NCBI GenBank assembly: GCA_008921705.1
Contig: VFFE01007192.1
Coordinates: 2,484,579 to 2,548,578, forward strand
Length of the DNA: 64,000 bases
Direction: 5' to 3'
Source: Burhinus oedicnemus
Taxonomy: Eukaryota; Chordata; Aves; Charadriiformes; Burhinidae
Part shown: positions 23,261-35,479 of the stretch, in pieces
Layout: every line of letters begins with the position of its first letter
How positions within the stretch are numbered: position 1 is the first letter of the stretch
Program-made: the position numbers and the translations under genes
The notes under the pieces: model-generated
Seen by the model: only the letters and a program-made list of their open reading frames with translations
The model's database searches: none
Told to the model about the DNA's origin: nothing

Positions 23261-26074
23261 CCCATCTTGGTCTCAGAGCTAACACACCGCAGTTGACAGC
23301 ACTGTGCCATTACTGCTTTCTGAAGACTATCCTGCTTTCGTGAAGAGCAAAGGAAAAAAGATTAGTACTGCAGATGAAAACTCAGCCCCCCCAAGACCTG
23401 GAATACTATTTGGTGTGCCACGGTGTGATGTGCCAGAGTTGGCAGCCACCCCGGGCCAAAGGGCTGGATTTCTTTTCCAAACTCCTCCAATCTTCTTAAT
23501 CTTTCCTTTGGAATGAAGTAGAGATAGCAACGCTGTTTTGACTGCTAATGCTTCATGTAAAAATAAGCTCCTAACGACTTCAGACAGAAGGCAAATCTGC
23601 CAGTCAGCAAAACATTTACATACATGCTTAGTTTAAGCGGTTTTGCTATCTATTGTGTGCAACTATTCTCTTGAATCATAGATGTAGGCTGGATTTGTAC
23701 AGCCGAACTTGAGCTATTTAGCAAGTCATCCCACCCATCCCAGCATCCTCGAAGGGAATGCTTTGACCTAAAGAGGTGCTTGCTCTTTCTGTCGACTACA
23801 GGGAGGTACAAGACAATTGCCTTATATGTTTAACTGTACACGAGAAAGCTCATGCTCGAAAAATCCTACCCATAATGGCTTACCAGTAAACTCAGCGAGA
23901 CAAATCTGTCACCGCTATATTCGTTACATGAACTCAAAGATTGTCAGCAAGACCCAGGCAAAGCGCTATGCTACTTCAGAGTAATTTTACTTTGTAACAC
24001 CAAGGTAAACAAAATACATCTTACAGGTTCCTTTTCCAGCTACTCCACATCCAACACAAGCTGGTTTTATCAACCTCAGCTAGGATGTAAAATATTTTCA
24101 TCTTTTTGACATACTCATTCACTTCAACGTACCTGGTAACAGGAAGAAAGTGATTCATTACTGAGCTGCATCAGTTTCAACCTCCTCCCAGTGATGTAAA
24201 ACCTGAGCACTGCAAAGTGAACCTGACCCACTGGGTCTTCGGACAGAGAAGATTCATTTCAAAGCAAGTTCAGAAGATGAAACCACATAAATTATATAGA
24301 ATACCTTCAAGTGTCAGTCCTGGTTTATCAGTCCAGAAAGTTGTTTTGAATGTGGAAGTTCATGCAGTAAGTCAAATTCTGGTTTAGCTGTATTGTACAA
24401 CAAAGGAATTTGCCTACAAATGGGAGAAGTTCATGCATTTGTATTCAGGCAACTCCACAGTCATAAAAACCCATGATATCCTTTAAATGAAGGGGAAAAA
24501 ACAGAAAACAAAAAAATCTTGTCCAGCTTTCGGGAGTACTTTTTGACTACCTAATCTGAAAGTTCAGAAGTGTGGATTATTTGGAAAAGGTTATCTGCGT
24601 AAGAGAAAACTTGACCATTACATTAGGAAAAGAGAATCACAGATTTTGGAAACTATGATATCTGCTTTTTTTCCTGCTTTAGTGTTTTCGCTAGTATAAA
24701 AATATTTCCCATTCCTCTAAGACCAGATGGCTTTAAGTTTTAATCTTGTGGACTGCAGCAGCAAAGTTGGAACAGAACTGGAAACACAGAGGTTTTCATT
24801 CTCATGAAATGGTAATGGTTTTAAAATGTAGTTACAGCTCAAATCAGGTACACAGCAAAACTTTCAAAACGTGTTACAGCAGGAGGTTCTGGGCTGGGGA
24901 AAAAGATGAAAAAACACATTTATCAGAGTGCCTCCATCTGCCTTTCTTTCACCTAGTAAGTTCAGGACTTCTCAAAATTTGTGACTTTGGGCCAGTGTCT
25001 CCACGTAGGCAACTTTAGACCAGAAACTTCAGGGCTTCCAGACTCTTGGCTCACCTGAAAGACATCCTAGTAGACCCTGTGGTTTTAAGACCCGCATATT
25101 TGATTTGCCATAAATTACATAAATTGTACTGCTGCATGTTGTTCAGCACATAAAGGATATTGAAAACCTTCTCTAGAAAATGATGCCATCATAAGTATTT
25201 CAACTGATTCAGAGTGTAACAGCACAATCAACGCAATACTTGGCTTTGCCATCCATTCTTAGGCAAGGAAATATGCTAAGCTCACATACCTACGGATTAT
25301 CATTGTCTCCTTTTCCTCCTTGGAGGAAGGAGTACCCTCTTTGGAAGGTATTAACACCTTTGAAATGGTACCAGAGCCAGATGAGATCCCAGGTATCACA
25401 TTTCAATTTTCTTCTGCTTTTCTCTGTATACACAATCCTCAAAATCTCCATCACTGACAGACTGGCATAGATATTGACTGCCTATGAATTATAGAGGCAT
25501 ATTACTCCTGCAGTAGCACTTACGTTTGTTACAACACCCAAATGCCAAGCGTTTAAAAGTGCTGCGTCAAGGCACCTGGAAAGCGAAATGCTGAAGTACC
25601 CTCATGGGGACATAAGTTAGGAAGAAGCAACAGAAACTCTTTCTTGCATGCTCCATAGCTGGAACACAAGGGCAGACAACATACAAGGCAGTACTCCACA
25701 CAGACAGATATGGCACTGTACTGTGGTGTACAGACACTTTTCCCTTAAATATCCCACGCAACTAAGTTTTTTGCACGTTTCTTCCATTATGCTTCTATTA
25801 TGTTATCCTCCCACTTGGGGAAGGGGTATATAATAAAAGAATATGCTCCCCATATTGGAGAATTTAATAGTGTTCTTTTGCGGTTTGAAAAGAGGCAGAC
25901 CATCAAATCACAGTAAAGACAAACTTTGGTCAAGAGCTTTTATCATATGGTCTGAACAGCGTAACAGGGACCATCGTATCCCTGAGAGCCTCTATGTGCC
26001 AGCACAGTATACATGCTAAATAACAGTGAGAACACAATAAAGTAGGTGTCTTTCTGCATCTGTGCATCCATCCT
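23261..26074. other. Unannotated non-coding stretch
   Basis: Mostly unique AT-rich sequence. 'gaatcatagatgtaggctgg' near 23676 recalls the start of reversed CR1 tails, but the following bases do not fit. A TATA-like TATATAA lies at 25827-25833 and an AATAAA at 26036-26041, spaced about 200 bases apart just before the coding-like segment described next. Alone, neither is meaningful in AT-rich DNA. Confidence 0.5.
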
Positions 26075-26487
26075 ATGGCTGTGATTCAATGGGAGCTGGC
26101 TACACCATCAACCAACATTACCAGTTGCAGTCCAGCAACATCCACAGATACAGAGCCTCCAACACACACTCTTTTTGGTGCTCCAGCACCACCTGATGCA
26201 CCAACCAAGCTGACGCCAGCTCAAACTGCACAATCACGGGTGGGTGAACAACCAAACCTGCCCGAGCAGCCTCAGCATCCTGCAAATCCCAGGCAACCGA
26301 TGCAGCTCCAGCAGTTGGGGAATCCCCATCTGCCCAGGTACCCCATGAACCTGCTTCCCCGTCTGCTGCTGGACATGCCTCTGGAGCCACGGTAGCCCAC
26401 CAAAAAGGAAAAGCAAGAAGAAATAATAGGAAAGCTGCCCCCTCCGCCCCCGCCTCAGGCATTACAGCCAGAGAGTGTGTTAGTTAA
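26075..26487 (+). other. Coding-like segment, possibly decayed retroelement or pseudogene
   Basis: Composition shifts abruptly to C-rich. One frame (26075-26395) is Pro/Thr/Ala/Gln-rich (ends LLPRLLLDMPLEPR). A second frame, offset by one, is open from 26248 to a TAA at 26485-26487 without a starting ATG. It reads as alanine-, proline- and serine-rich protein with a basic patch (HQKGKARRNNRK). The smooth hand-over between the two frames suggests a once-continuous frame broken by an indel around 26250-26300. The TATA-like and AATAAA sites upstream are compatible with an LTR-like arrangement, but no primer-binding site, LTR boundary or recognisable Gag motif is seen. It is not assigned to a family. 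Confidence 0.3.
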
Positions 26488-28169
26488 ATCAATGTATTTC
26501 TCTGTGCAGTCACACTCTTGTCAGGTTGGAATTGGTTTGTATCAGAAAGATCAAATTTTAAACAAATTTGAAATTAAAACAGGCAGATGACTGTCAGATC
26601 AGATCTCTTACTGCAGATCTATCATATCAATACAGCCCTGAGTATGTCTTGTCAAAGCTTCACGAAATTACATGGAATTTCAGAGGAAGAAACACGTATT
26701 AACAAACTGCAATGCTGTACAAAGGGAAGAGTATACTTTGCAGGACCTTGCATCCTGCAGGAAAATATAAACATACTAACATCATGGCCTTTGCAACAGA
26801 CAGGGTTAATAACATGCCCTTTTATGTTTAAAAGAGACCAAGCATGCAATATAGTACGTGCTCACTGTGTGATTCAGAAGGCAGGAAGATTATAATAGCT
26901 TTGCCTAACAGTGCAACAAGGTTCCAGAATTTTTAAGCTCACTGCTTTTCTCCCCATTTTATACTTAAAGCTCACTAATGCTTTTACTTGGGGAAAAAGC
27001 CGCAAATCTCATTCTTTCTATATCTTAGAACTCATTTCTTATCACCACTGGAAAAGAGACAAAACACAAACCTCATCACCACTGCACAAGACCTCTTTGT
27101 AAGGCTGGTTTTAATTTCACTCTTTTTGTTCTCTTTCAGGATTAAAGAGACCAGGAAATCAGGAAAAAAGCTAAAGTATTTTAGACATTTTCACTTGCTT
27201 TCAAAAATCAATCCATCTCCTGCAGTCAGCAGTGCATGCCTCCATTAACCCTCCTTCTCAGTGAGCAGTCTAACTGGAAAAACAAAAGTGTGCAACTAGC
27301 AGAGAATAAAAACAATTTTAAAAGCCAACAAAACCAAAACAACAACAACAAAAAAAAACAAAACCAAAAGAACTTGGTATTTTAAAGATGAGCTTGAGGT
27401 GTTACACTTTGTACCAAAAATAGCACAATGATGGAGCAGAATAAACATGCTACCCTGAAAAATGGTCACACTGTGGTCTGAAAAGCTATGAAATTATAAA
27501 GACTATCTTATAACTTATAATTTGCAAAAAAGTACTTAAAATAGAGACATACCTAATACATGCCATGAACTTGTACCGTGACTGAATTTGACTTTAGACA
27601 GTGAGAACATGACACTGTTGCAAAGTACCCTGTGTTTCCAGTAAAAAAAATAGAGACTTAAATCTCCATGGACTGTTTCTAGTTTTGTTTTTACAAATTA
27701 TCTGAGAACACAAGGCCATATCTTACTCGTTCCCTTACTGCTGAGATAAGAAAGAATACAGGGTTTTGTCTGAGCTAACTGAGAACTTAATAAAAAATAT
27801 TTTATTAAAATCACTTGCTTCACTCACTCCATGTCACCAAAGAGTCTAAACCATTTATGTTCTTGTAAAAAGGCACACTCAAACAGGGAGTTATTAGCTA
27901 TAACATCCTTAAATTAAATTTGACAGGCTTATACCATAAAAGTTACCTCTAATAAAGACACAGTGACAGATTACAGGCTGTATCAGCATCCTCAATAGAC
28001 ATACCTAGGGGAAAGGTAGGAGAGAGGTATTTGCTACCAATGCAGCACGGACTGTCACTGATCTGGCATGCTGGGGGAGGATTTATGCCAGACTAGTCAG
28101 AATTCACCTTCCCAAAGAGTCACAAGAACAAAGAAAGAAGCTTCAACTCTTCCAGTCAAAAAGAAAATC
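26488..28169. other. Unannotated non-coding stretch
   Basis: AT-rich unique sequence with no gene. Open frames at 26587-26895 and 26988-27248 (plus) are not supported by splice context or recognisable content. Confidence 0.6.
27326..27371. repeat. A/C-rich low-complexity tract
   Basis: An irregular (AAC)n/(AAAAC)n-like run on the plus strand, including acaacaacaac and a poly-A stretch. Confidence 0.8.
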
Positions 28170-28470
28170 CCCTCCCCGGACTGACTCGGGGAAGCCAGCA
28201 CCACGCTGTCTCTCAGCCCACTTTGACGCGAAAGTGCTGCCGGAGCTCTCTCGGAGAAAGGCAGCAGAGCCGGTGATGGCAAAGCAGCAATTCAGCCACC
28301 AGTGGTGAGCACTGCCCACTGAGAAATCCCCAAAACGGGTGCCAGCAGCGAATGCAGGCTGAGCCTGGGCTAGGTACGCCCCGGGCGCATGGCTCCCAGC
28401 TCCGCCGCTGGCTGGGGTCGTGCTCACCAGGTACCCACACCTCTGCCGCCCTGCGCAGACGTCCCCTGAG
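28170..28470. other. CpG-island-like patch
   Basis: By hand count about 19 CpGs fall in 300 bases, with GC near 60 percent and an estimated observed/expected ratio around 0.6. The flanks are CpG-poor. That roughly meets the classical CpG-island thresholds. Donor-like sites lie inside: gtgagc at 28305-28310 on the plus strand, and gtgagc on the minus strand (complement of gctcac, 28422-28427, preceded by ctg). It may be a promoter or first exon of an unrecognised transcript. Overlapping minus-strand frames (28143-28524) match no family I know. Confidence 0.4.
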
Positions 28471-29084
28471 ACTTGCAGGGACTTCAAAACCCTTAAAGAT
28501 CTCTACGCTTTCGATTTGCTTCATTCAACAGGATCAAAAATACCTAGAAGTGAGGAGGGTTCACCTGAACTAGCCGTCTCCACGACAAACCTGCTAGAGA
28601 GGCGTTGCTGTCAGCAGCATCTACATGAGTTGTCCGTACCGCCTGGCTTTGGTCCTCTTCTCTTCAGCGTTGCTGACAAAACCCCTCTCCAAGGCGTACT
28701 TTTTCCTGTTCTCATCTCCTTTATGCATGATGCTAGACCCACTAGAGATTACCTCTTATTGGCTTAATGGTCAAGGCAGCATCTCCTGAAGCCAACACAA
28801 ACTCAAAGTTCTACTACCAAACACACTTATCTTTCCATCCAAAATATTCTGTATTTTTAGAATGCATGGCCAAAAAAAAAAAGAAATCATTTAACCCTTT
28901 TTTTTCCTGTTTTGAAAGCCAAAGAAATTTAAGATGGAGGAAGACAATTTAAAAAGGAAGGGAAAAGTATGGCAGAAAAAAAAAAGAGTGGGACCAATAA
29001 GCAGTATTGGACAGACAAAACTTTGAATACTGAATAAAAAGTTACTAACCTTTAAGCAAGGACCCTGAATTCAAGTGGGAAATG
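28471..29084. other. Unannotated non-coding stretch
   Basis: Transition from the CpG-rich patch back to AT-rich DNA. There is a poly-A/poly-T pair around 28870-28905 and an A-run near 28976-28985. No gene is seen. Confidence 0.6.
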
Positions 29085-29165
29085 TTCAGCTTAATTTATT
29101 CTTAGAGGTAATTTGCAAATTAAGACCAGGCTAATTGCCCTCATTTGCTTCTGAGAACCAAAGTG
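29085..29165. promoter_or_regulatory. Candidate regulatory element (POU/homeodomain sites)
   Basis: Contains the perfect 12-base palindrome aatttgcaaatt (29110-29121), which holds octamer-type half sites on both strands. It is followed closely by 'ggctaattgccc' and 'catttgcttc'. The clustering of POU- and homeodomain-type cores is suggestive of an enhancer; no conservation data are available. Confidence 0.22.
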
Positions 29166-30234
29166 AGACTTTTAGAGAAATGAAAATCAGGAACTGGCAT
29201 CAGAAAAAAGAAGATATAAAACTAGTTCATTTGAATGAGACCAGAAAAAAGACTGAGGCAGCAGCCCTCTGCATGTAGGTCAGTGGGCCTGAAGGGCAAC
29301 CAAAATCTTGCCTATCAATGTTTTGAGGGATCTCTACATCTTCTTACCTGTTGGCTCACTAGGAGAAGACTTCCAAGGCCACAAGTGACAACTCAGAGCC
29401 ACAACCAACTGGGAAGCATGTTGGCACATTAACCATTTGCAAACACAAGAAACGCGTATCTCTGAATCTGCGCTTCTGAAAACCTGTAACCCTAAGACTC
29501 AGATTGTCTAAGAGCAAAACAGCTAACAGTTAGATGCCCATATGTTACCACCTTGCAGTGATTTATAGCTGCCATTTATGATTTCAGAAAGGTCTATTTT
29601 TATGATTACCCTGAAAAAAGACATGCAGTGACAACTTCAGAGAATAACAAGAGCAAACAATCTTTTCCCTTCACATATAGTCCACTTCTATACAAATGCA
29701 GCCCACTATTCTAATGCTACTTGTTCCAGAAGTCCTCCCCCATGTGTTTACCATTTTTAAATTTTGAAAGTGGCATTTCCCAGTGCACTAGCTCCCACCT
29801 GACGGAGAATTACTCCCTTGCTTCCTGACATATAACTAAGAAAAACCAAAAGATGAGCTCAACTTACCATCAAGCAACATACCCGCTAGCTTTGCATACC
29901 TTTCTCAGATAGAAAATTACACACCTGGATTTAAGTCCTATTCCCTCACCTCTACCTTTACTATACAGCCTCTCACAGAGGGAGAGAGCATACAGGCATA
30001 ACATGTTTGCATGGAGCAGCCAACTTGAAGAAGTTAATAAAATCACCTGCATCTTGCTGAGCTCCTTCTTCTTCCTACAGCTACCAACTTACTGCTGGAG
30101 AAAAAGGTAACCTCTATAAATACACAACATATTTGGCATAGGGCACTGCTGGAAATCAAGACAGAGATAAGCAATGCCTGAAAAGACGTTATTTTCTTTA
30201 GACACAGCCAATTGGCTCTTGCAGGAGACCGTTA
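29166..30234. other. Unannotated non-coding stretch
   Basis: Nothing recognisable; only short open frames (29235-29432 plus, 29870-30052 minus) without context. Confidence 0.6.
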
Positions 30235-30545
30235 ACTGGAAAAAAATCCTGTGAGACTGAAAGGGACAGACTGGGGAAGAAAATAGAGAGGAGAGAACGA
30301 CAAGAAAAGAATTAGAGGAAGCCTCCAGCAGATTGCAGGGGGCATCACACTAGCAACCTGCAACCTGAGAGAAGATGGAGGAGTTTCCTAAGATACAGTC
30401 AAGGCAGGCTGAGATAGTGAGAAGTACCGAATATCCCACTAGAGACACGAGAAAAAGGTAGATGAAACTTTGGGGAAAGCAAAGGGACACTGGTGTAAAG
30501 CAAAGAATAAAACAGAGAAGGAGAGCTTACAAAAAAGAAGATGAA
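30235..30545. other. Purine-skewed block
   Basis: Over about 300 bases the plus strand is dominated by A and G (for example gggacagactggggaagaaaat, gaggagagaacgac, gaaaaaggtagatgaaac) without being a simple repeat. I recognise no element. Comparable blocks occur near 38.0 and 63.0 kb. Confidence 0.4.
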
Positions 30546-32239
30546 AATCAATGTGAGACCATATGAAATTAACTGAAATTCATCTAGAAAGCAAAACAGT
30601 TATGATTTCCCCTAAGGGATTAATATCTCTGTTTCTCTTGATACAAGTTCACATGCGAGGACTATTTATTATTGTTGCCTAAAAATTCCAGCAAAGTACA
30701 AGTATTCTCAAGTCTAAAGCATCCATGGGAAATTTTTCTTCTGACAGCTAAAATCATCCAAATTAGTACGTTTCAAATATCATAACATGACGAAAAAGAA
30801 CAGCATGAAGTGGCCCAGGTATTTTTTTTCCATCACTTTTATTCTACCATCAAAGCAATGTAAAATGACTGAAAAACATTCTCTAAAAAACAACAGAGTC
30901 AAGAATTTTGTTGGGCCCCACAGGGATTCCCAGCAACTCAGAGCTCTTTGTGGAATGCAGCCGCCCTGGGAGGCTTCATCTCTTTGCCGAGCAGGAGCGA
31001 AGGGATCCCATCAGATACTAGCTGTCCATAGATAATCTTACCTGCAAGAAGATCAATCAGAAAATGATCTCTCGAGCAAAAGTATCATGCCATTAACTTC
31101 AGTGTATCTGCATGTTGTCACATGTTAAAAAGTGGAAAATTTCTACGGAACTTAAAAACCTAGGGCTTAAAGTCCACTTAGACCCCTGTAAACTGATTAA
31201 GTGCTTGATTAATGAAGAGAGAGGAATGATTTTGAAGGCCTCAAAGGAATGAATCACTCCCCTGCAGCTGAGAAAGAGAGCAGCCCAGAGTTACAGCAAA
31301 CACTAAGAGCCCAACTGGAACGTACTGCTTTAAAAGAGGTAATTAATAGACCTTGACTACGAGGTCAGCCACCCTCCTGGTTCCTCCCATCGTACAGGCT
31401 CCCCTCCCAAACCTTCCTCAACCACGTGGGCAGCCCAGAAGTCAGCAACGGTCCACGTAAGTGCAGCATCTCTACGAAGAGAATCATTGGTATGGTCAGG
31501 GTCACGGAGATTTCTAGACACAGGCTCTTATTTCACATGACTTAGTCTTTTAGTTTCATATCTGTGCAATGAGTGTTATTTTAGGTCCACACGAGTTTCT
31601 CCTTAAGTTAATGGACATGCACATCAAAAACCATGTCTGCTATTATTATCACATCACTTTTTCTCTTAATTACACAAAGCATGAACTCAGACCAAGTTAA
31701 GCGTGGCACCAGGGAAAAACAATTTTAATGGTAAAGACTAAATGGAGCGGGCAGAAGAGATCAGAAACATGAAGAGCAAGGAGGTGGAAGAAGCGGGAAA
31801 CTCACACCTCTAGATGGAATTCCCCCAGCCCTGGTGGATGCCAAGGGTGCAGACCAAGCTACCCTTGACCATGTTTTGCAGAGACAGGTAAGGTACTTGC
31901 TCCTTTCCTGAGCAGCCCAGGATGGACCCAACTACTTAAAGGCTGTCTTCCTTTATCCTGTTCCACAGATACTCAGGGAAGATAAAACTGATGGCACTTA
32001 AGCACTCACATAAAATAAAATAAAATGAGAGAGGAGTCTTCCAGAGATAAAACAGGGAAAGAGGAAAAGTTAGTTGACATTACAACCCACAAATGGAGAG
32101 ACACAGGTAAATTATTATCTTCATTCCTCCTCAGTGCAGGGCAAGACGTGTCTAATAAGACTCCCACTTGGTTATCAAATTTTTCCTCCTTTGAACTGTA
32201 ATAGACATGTTCTGTGCCTCACTGAGCTCTCCTAATAAA
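30546..32239. other. Unannotated non-coding stretch
   Basis: No gene is seen. The segment about 31180-31370 ('aactgattaagtgcttgattaatgaag', 'aagaggtaattaatagacc') has conserved-element texture. A short (TAAAA)n run is at about 32008-32025. Confidence 0.5.
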
Positions 32240-32470
32240 CACAGACCTCTCTCACCAGAATATGGATAAATTATCTCAGTAATGTTTCTGGCTTGGTGTA
32301 ATAAGCTAATCTATAATGATAACACAAATGTACATATCACTGCCATCTTCAAAGCACTGCACAAATACTAATTAACTGATCAATAAACACCGCACCGGGG
32401 AGTGCTAATGTGGGATTAATATGTTCATAGCTACGTAGGCGGCTAATGTCTATGGTCAGCGTTTAATTTA
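32240..32470. promoter_or_regulatory. Candidate conserved non-coding element with old-repeat core
   Basis: A non-repetitive block with several homeodomain-type cores (taataagctaatc, actaattaactg, gggattaatatg, gtttaattta). The inner phrase 'cttcaaagcactgcacaaatactaattaa' resembles the 'aaagcgctttacaaacattaatta' wording of ancient MIR/L3-type repeats. This may therefore be an exapted old repeat. Conservation is inferred, not shown. Confidence 0.25.
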
Positions 32471-32893
32471 TGTGGCTGATTTCACCTTCCAAGAGAGGTT
32501 GCTCCCTTAAGGCAGGTCAGCCGTCTGCCTGCAAGGGAAGGGTGAGAACCAGGAAGCAGCGGCTGACTCGGTGCCAGATCCCGCCTGACAGTGGAAAAAG
32601 CCGCTTCAGAAAAGCCTGGAATGGTCCCAAAACCTCCCCGCCTCCCGAGCCAAGCAAAGGGAGAGAGAAAACTTTACAACTTAGGCGGGATAACACCGGA
32701 GGTGGCTGACATTTCAAGGAATAGCATACTACATTAGAAAACTAAACCTCGGGACACAAAGCCAGGCTGAGGCAACTCTGAGATGGTGGTGGTTAAAATT
32801 TATTTTGCACTGGAGTATCTTGCAAGCACCCAGAGGAAGAGTGGAGACTGGCAGGAGCACACCCAAGCGTTCCTTTGCCAAGCCATCCACCAT
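32471..32893. other. Unannotated non-coding stretch
   Basis: GC-richer at 32500-32700, with overlapping frames on both strands (32470-32709 plus, 32517-32717 minus) that I do not recognise. No exon boundaries are convincing. Confidence 0.5.
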
Positions 32894-33127
32894 CCAGGTT
32901 TAGATTGGATATTAGGAGAAATTTCTTCACTGAAAGGGTTGTCAAGCACTGGAACAGGCTGCCCAGGGAAGTGGTTGAGTCGTCATCCCTGGAGGTATTT
33001 AAAAGACATGTAGATGTGGTGCTTAGGGACACAGTTTAGTGGTGGATTTGGCAGTGCTAGGTTAACAGTTGGACTCAATGATCTTCAAGGTCTTTTCCAA
33101 TCTAAACAATTCTATGATTCTATGATC
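32894..33127 (+). mobile_element. CR1 LINE retrotransposon, 3' end only
   Basis: Short CR1 copy covering the end of ORF2, the 3' UTR (gtggatttggcagtgctaggtt, ggactcaatgatcttcaagg) and the tail attctatgattctatgat. Its 3' UTR wording matches the copy at 45.6 kb, so both belong to one subfamily. Relative to that copy this one is less damaged. Confidence 0.95.
32899..33039 (+). pseudogene. CR1 ORF2 last ~46 codons
   Basis: The frame from 32899 reads [20 protein letters not shown] and continues with LPREVV and [12 protein letters not shown] to a TAG at 33037-33039. It is uninterrupted over this length. It is the extreme C-terminus of the CR1 reverse-transcriptase polyprotein with all catalytic parts missing, and cannot function alone. 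Confidence 0.9.
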
Positions 33128-35479
33128 CTGTCTGTTCAGGCTGCCAGAGCCCAGGAAATCAATTATCCATGCCACCACCTCAGACAGCGTGCCAGATTCT
33201 TTACCGTTTTGCAAACTTGATAATCTGGCTGATAGATCCTGAAAGATAACAGATGCAGGCATTGCAGCACTATATCTCTATGGGTAAACAGCTCCTGTTA
33301 CTACATCCCTTTGAGCACATCTATAGCCTGAGCTGGATGATCCACAAGTGACCAAAGTCTTAAACCATGCTGAGACCACGTTAATAAGCCTCTAGATTGA
33401 CAACATGGATAGCAAATCAAGATTTTCCTCATAATCCCATTAGCTGCCAGCTTTTCAGTTTAGCTTTCTCCAACCTGCCATAGCCATCTGCTATTTCCAA
33501 CCACAACTTGCTCACCCATTTCTGAGATCCAGTCTGAACAGACAGGCCACTTCACTGCCAAGCAGCTGTTTTATAACGGCAAGGTAAATCGCATGGGATT
33601 ATTATCTAGCTGTAAAATCTTAGTCAGTGAAATCTCCTGCCGACTTAACTATCAGCGAAACACTCCAGCTTCTGCTGTAAATTGATCTCCTATATAACAA
33701 ACCTATTAGCAGAGTTTAACCATCAACCAACGGTGCAGTTTAATTTGGTCTAAAGATAAGCCAAAGAAGTTAGGTGGGCTGGCCATCACTATGAAGCATA
33801 CACTGTTACCCTTTGGAAAAAAACCAATGACAACTACACAGACCCAGGTATCTTGGTACAACAATGTCTCCAAAATTGCTTTCATTTCCACGAGGAGGTG
33901 GCTCTGTGTTGTACGTGCCGGGAAGAGAGGGAAAGTCTTTGATCAGCTTATCTCCCAGCTTTCCTTCCTCCAGCCCAGGAGGACAACTGCTTGCTATGGG
34001 AACCTACACTCTAAACAACCCAACTTCCCTGCTTCAGAAAAAGGGCAGCCTTGAACTAGGTCTGACCCACACCTCTGAGAAGAGGAACCTCACCGCAAGG
34101 TGCAAAGGCTTTTCCATGGCCTCCCTCACCTCTCCAGGCAGGCGGGAAAAGCAACGCTGTGGCAGTACGGAAGCCCTCAAAAAGCTGGGAGCTGCCGCTA
34201 CACTTTGTTATAGCCCAGCTTGATTTTTAATTCTGAAGAAATTACCACCCAAACCAATCACGTGAGTTCGTAATAGTGTGATAAAGTAACAATAATTATT
34301 TTTTAAAAATTAGTGTTTTCACAATGTGTCAAGAATTCAGCTTTGCTAATACAGATGCTTCATGGCAAAAACACCTAGGAATGGGTGAAAAAATTGCTGC
34401 TATTTTTCCATAAATTGTGTTAGGAGGTTTGCACTTTCGAAATTAGGTGGCAGAAGCTGGGTTTGTTTATCAGCGAGCTTTAAAAGTACAGTTGTTGGTG
34501 GTCCTCTCTATTTCGGTCTATCTGGTGTTGCTAATAGAATTCCCAGCGAGTGAGCGTAACCACAAGCTTCTCCTAGCAGAGATGTTATATATTCACAAAG
34601 AGGTGGGCAGGTATTGAACTACCTAGGCAGCACACATTCCGTGTGAGGCAGTGAGAGTTAGGGAAATTTTTTCACTCTGACTTGACGTGCGCGCAGTCCA
34701 GACACCTCACCATCGCACTGAGAAACCCGCTGCTCAGCCGCGACGCATGGGGAACAGCAGAAAGGCAAAACAGGATGAAAGACTTGTCAGACCCGTGAAT
34801 GTAAATAAGCACTGCTATAAAGAAGTAACAGCCCCTGCACAACTGCTGTCGGTACATTAAATGCTAAATACACCTCCTTGTAAAACTGCATGTAACGATC
34901 AATATTCCTGGCAACGCAGATCATATAAATACTTAGAAACAAAGGCCAGACCTCACTGAAAACTCTCCAAATGTCTTTGGGTTAAGAAATATTGCAACCC
35001 TTTGTGCTGCAAGGTTGGACTCGCATCTAACACTCACGGATATCATATATCAAAGAGAGCTTGTTCCTTTAAAGAGCTGAGTGCCTTTCTTAGAAAGCTA
35101 CCAGAACTTCTTTCCATCTTTTTTTGGCGGTCTCACATCTCCAGAAGTTATCATATGCAGACATTAGGCAACAGAGATAACGCTCCATAACTCTCCATAC
35201 ACTGGACCGGGTCCTGGATAACAAGATCTACTGCAACTGGTCCAAATAGGGCTGGAGCTGTCAAAAGTTTCACTCTCGGGCTGTGACCACAGCTGATTCA
35301 ACAAATTCAAACCCAACTCCTTTTAGCAGAGCATCAATTATTAGATAACAAAAGTCAACATATCTCAGTCACCCCTTATCTGCAGCTAACTCTTGAACTA
35401 CACTCCTACGTAAGGCTACGGCTTACTCATTGACTCGCCAGGTTTCACATGCTACCTAAGAGCTTCCTCCAGAGGCTCT
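33128..35479. other. Unannotated non-coding stretch
   Basis: No gene is recognised. A 119-codon open frame at 33864-34223 (plus) overlaps another frame at 33791-34054. It lies in moderately GC-rich sequence but has no splice, start or family support. The segment 34260-34330 is very AT-rich. Confidence 0.55.

Noticed and set aside
23670..23700. 'gaatcatagatgtaggctgg' as the start of a reversed CR1 tail
   Set aside because: Bases after the first ten do not follow any CR1 3' UTR wording.
33864..34223. 119-codon plus-strand frame
   Set aside because: Overlaps another open frame and shows no splice boundaries or recognisable protein content.
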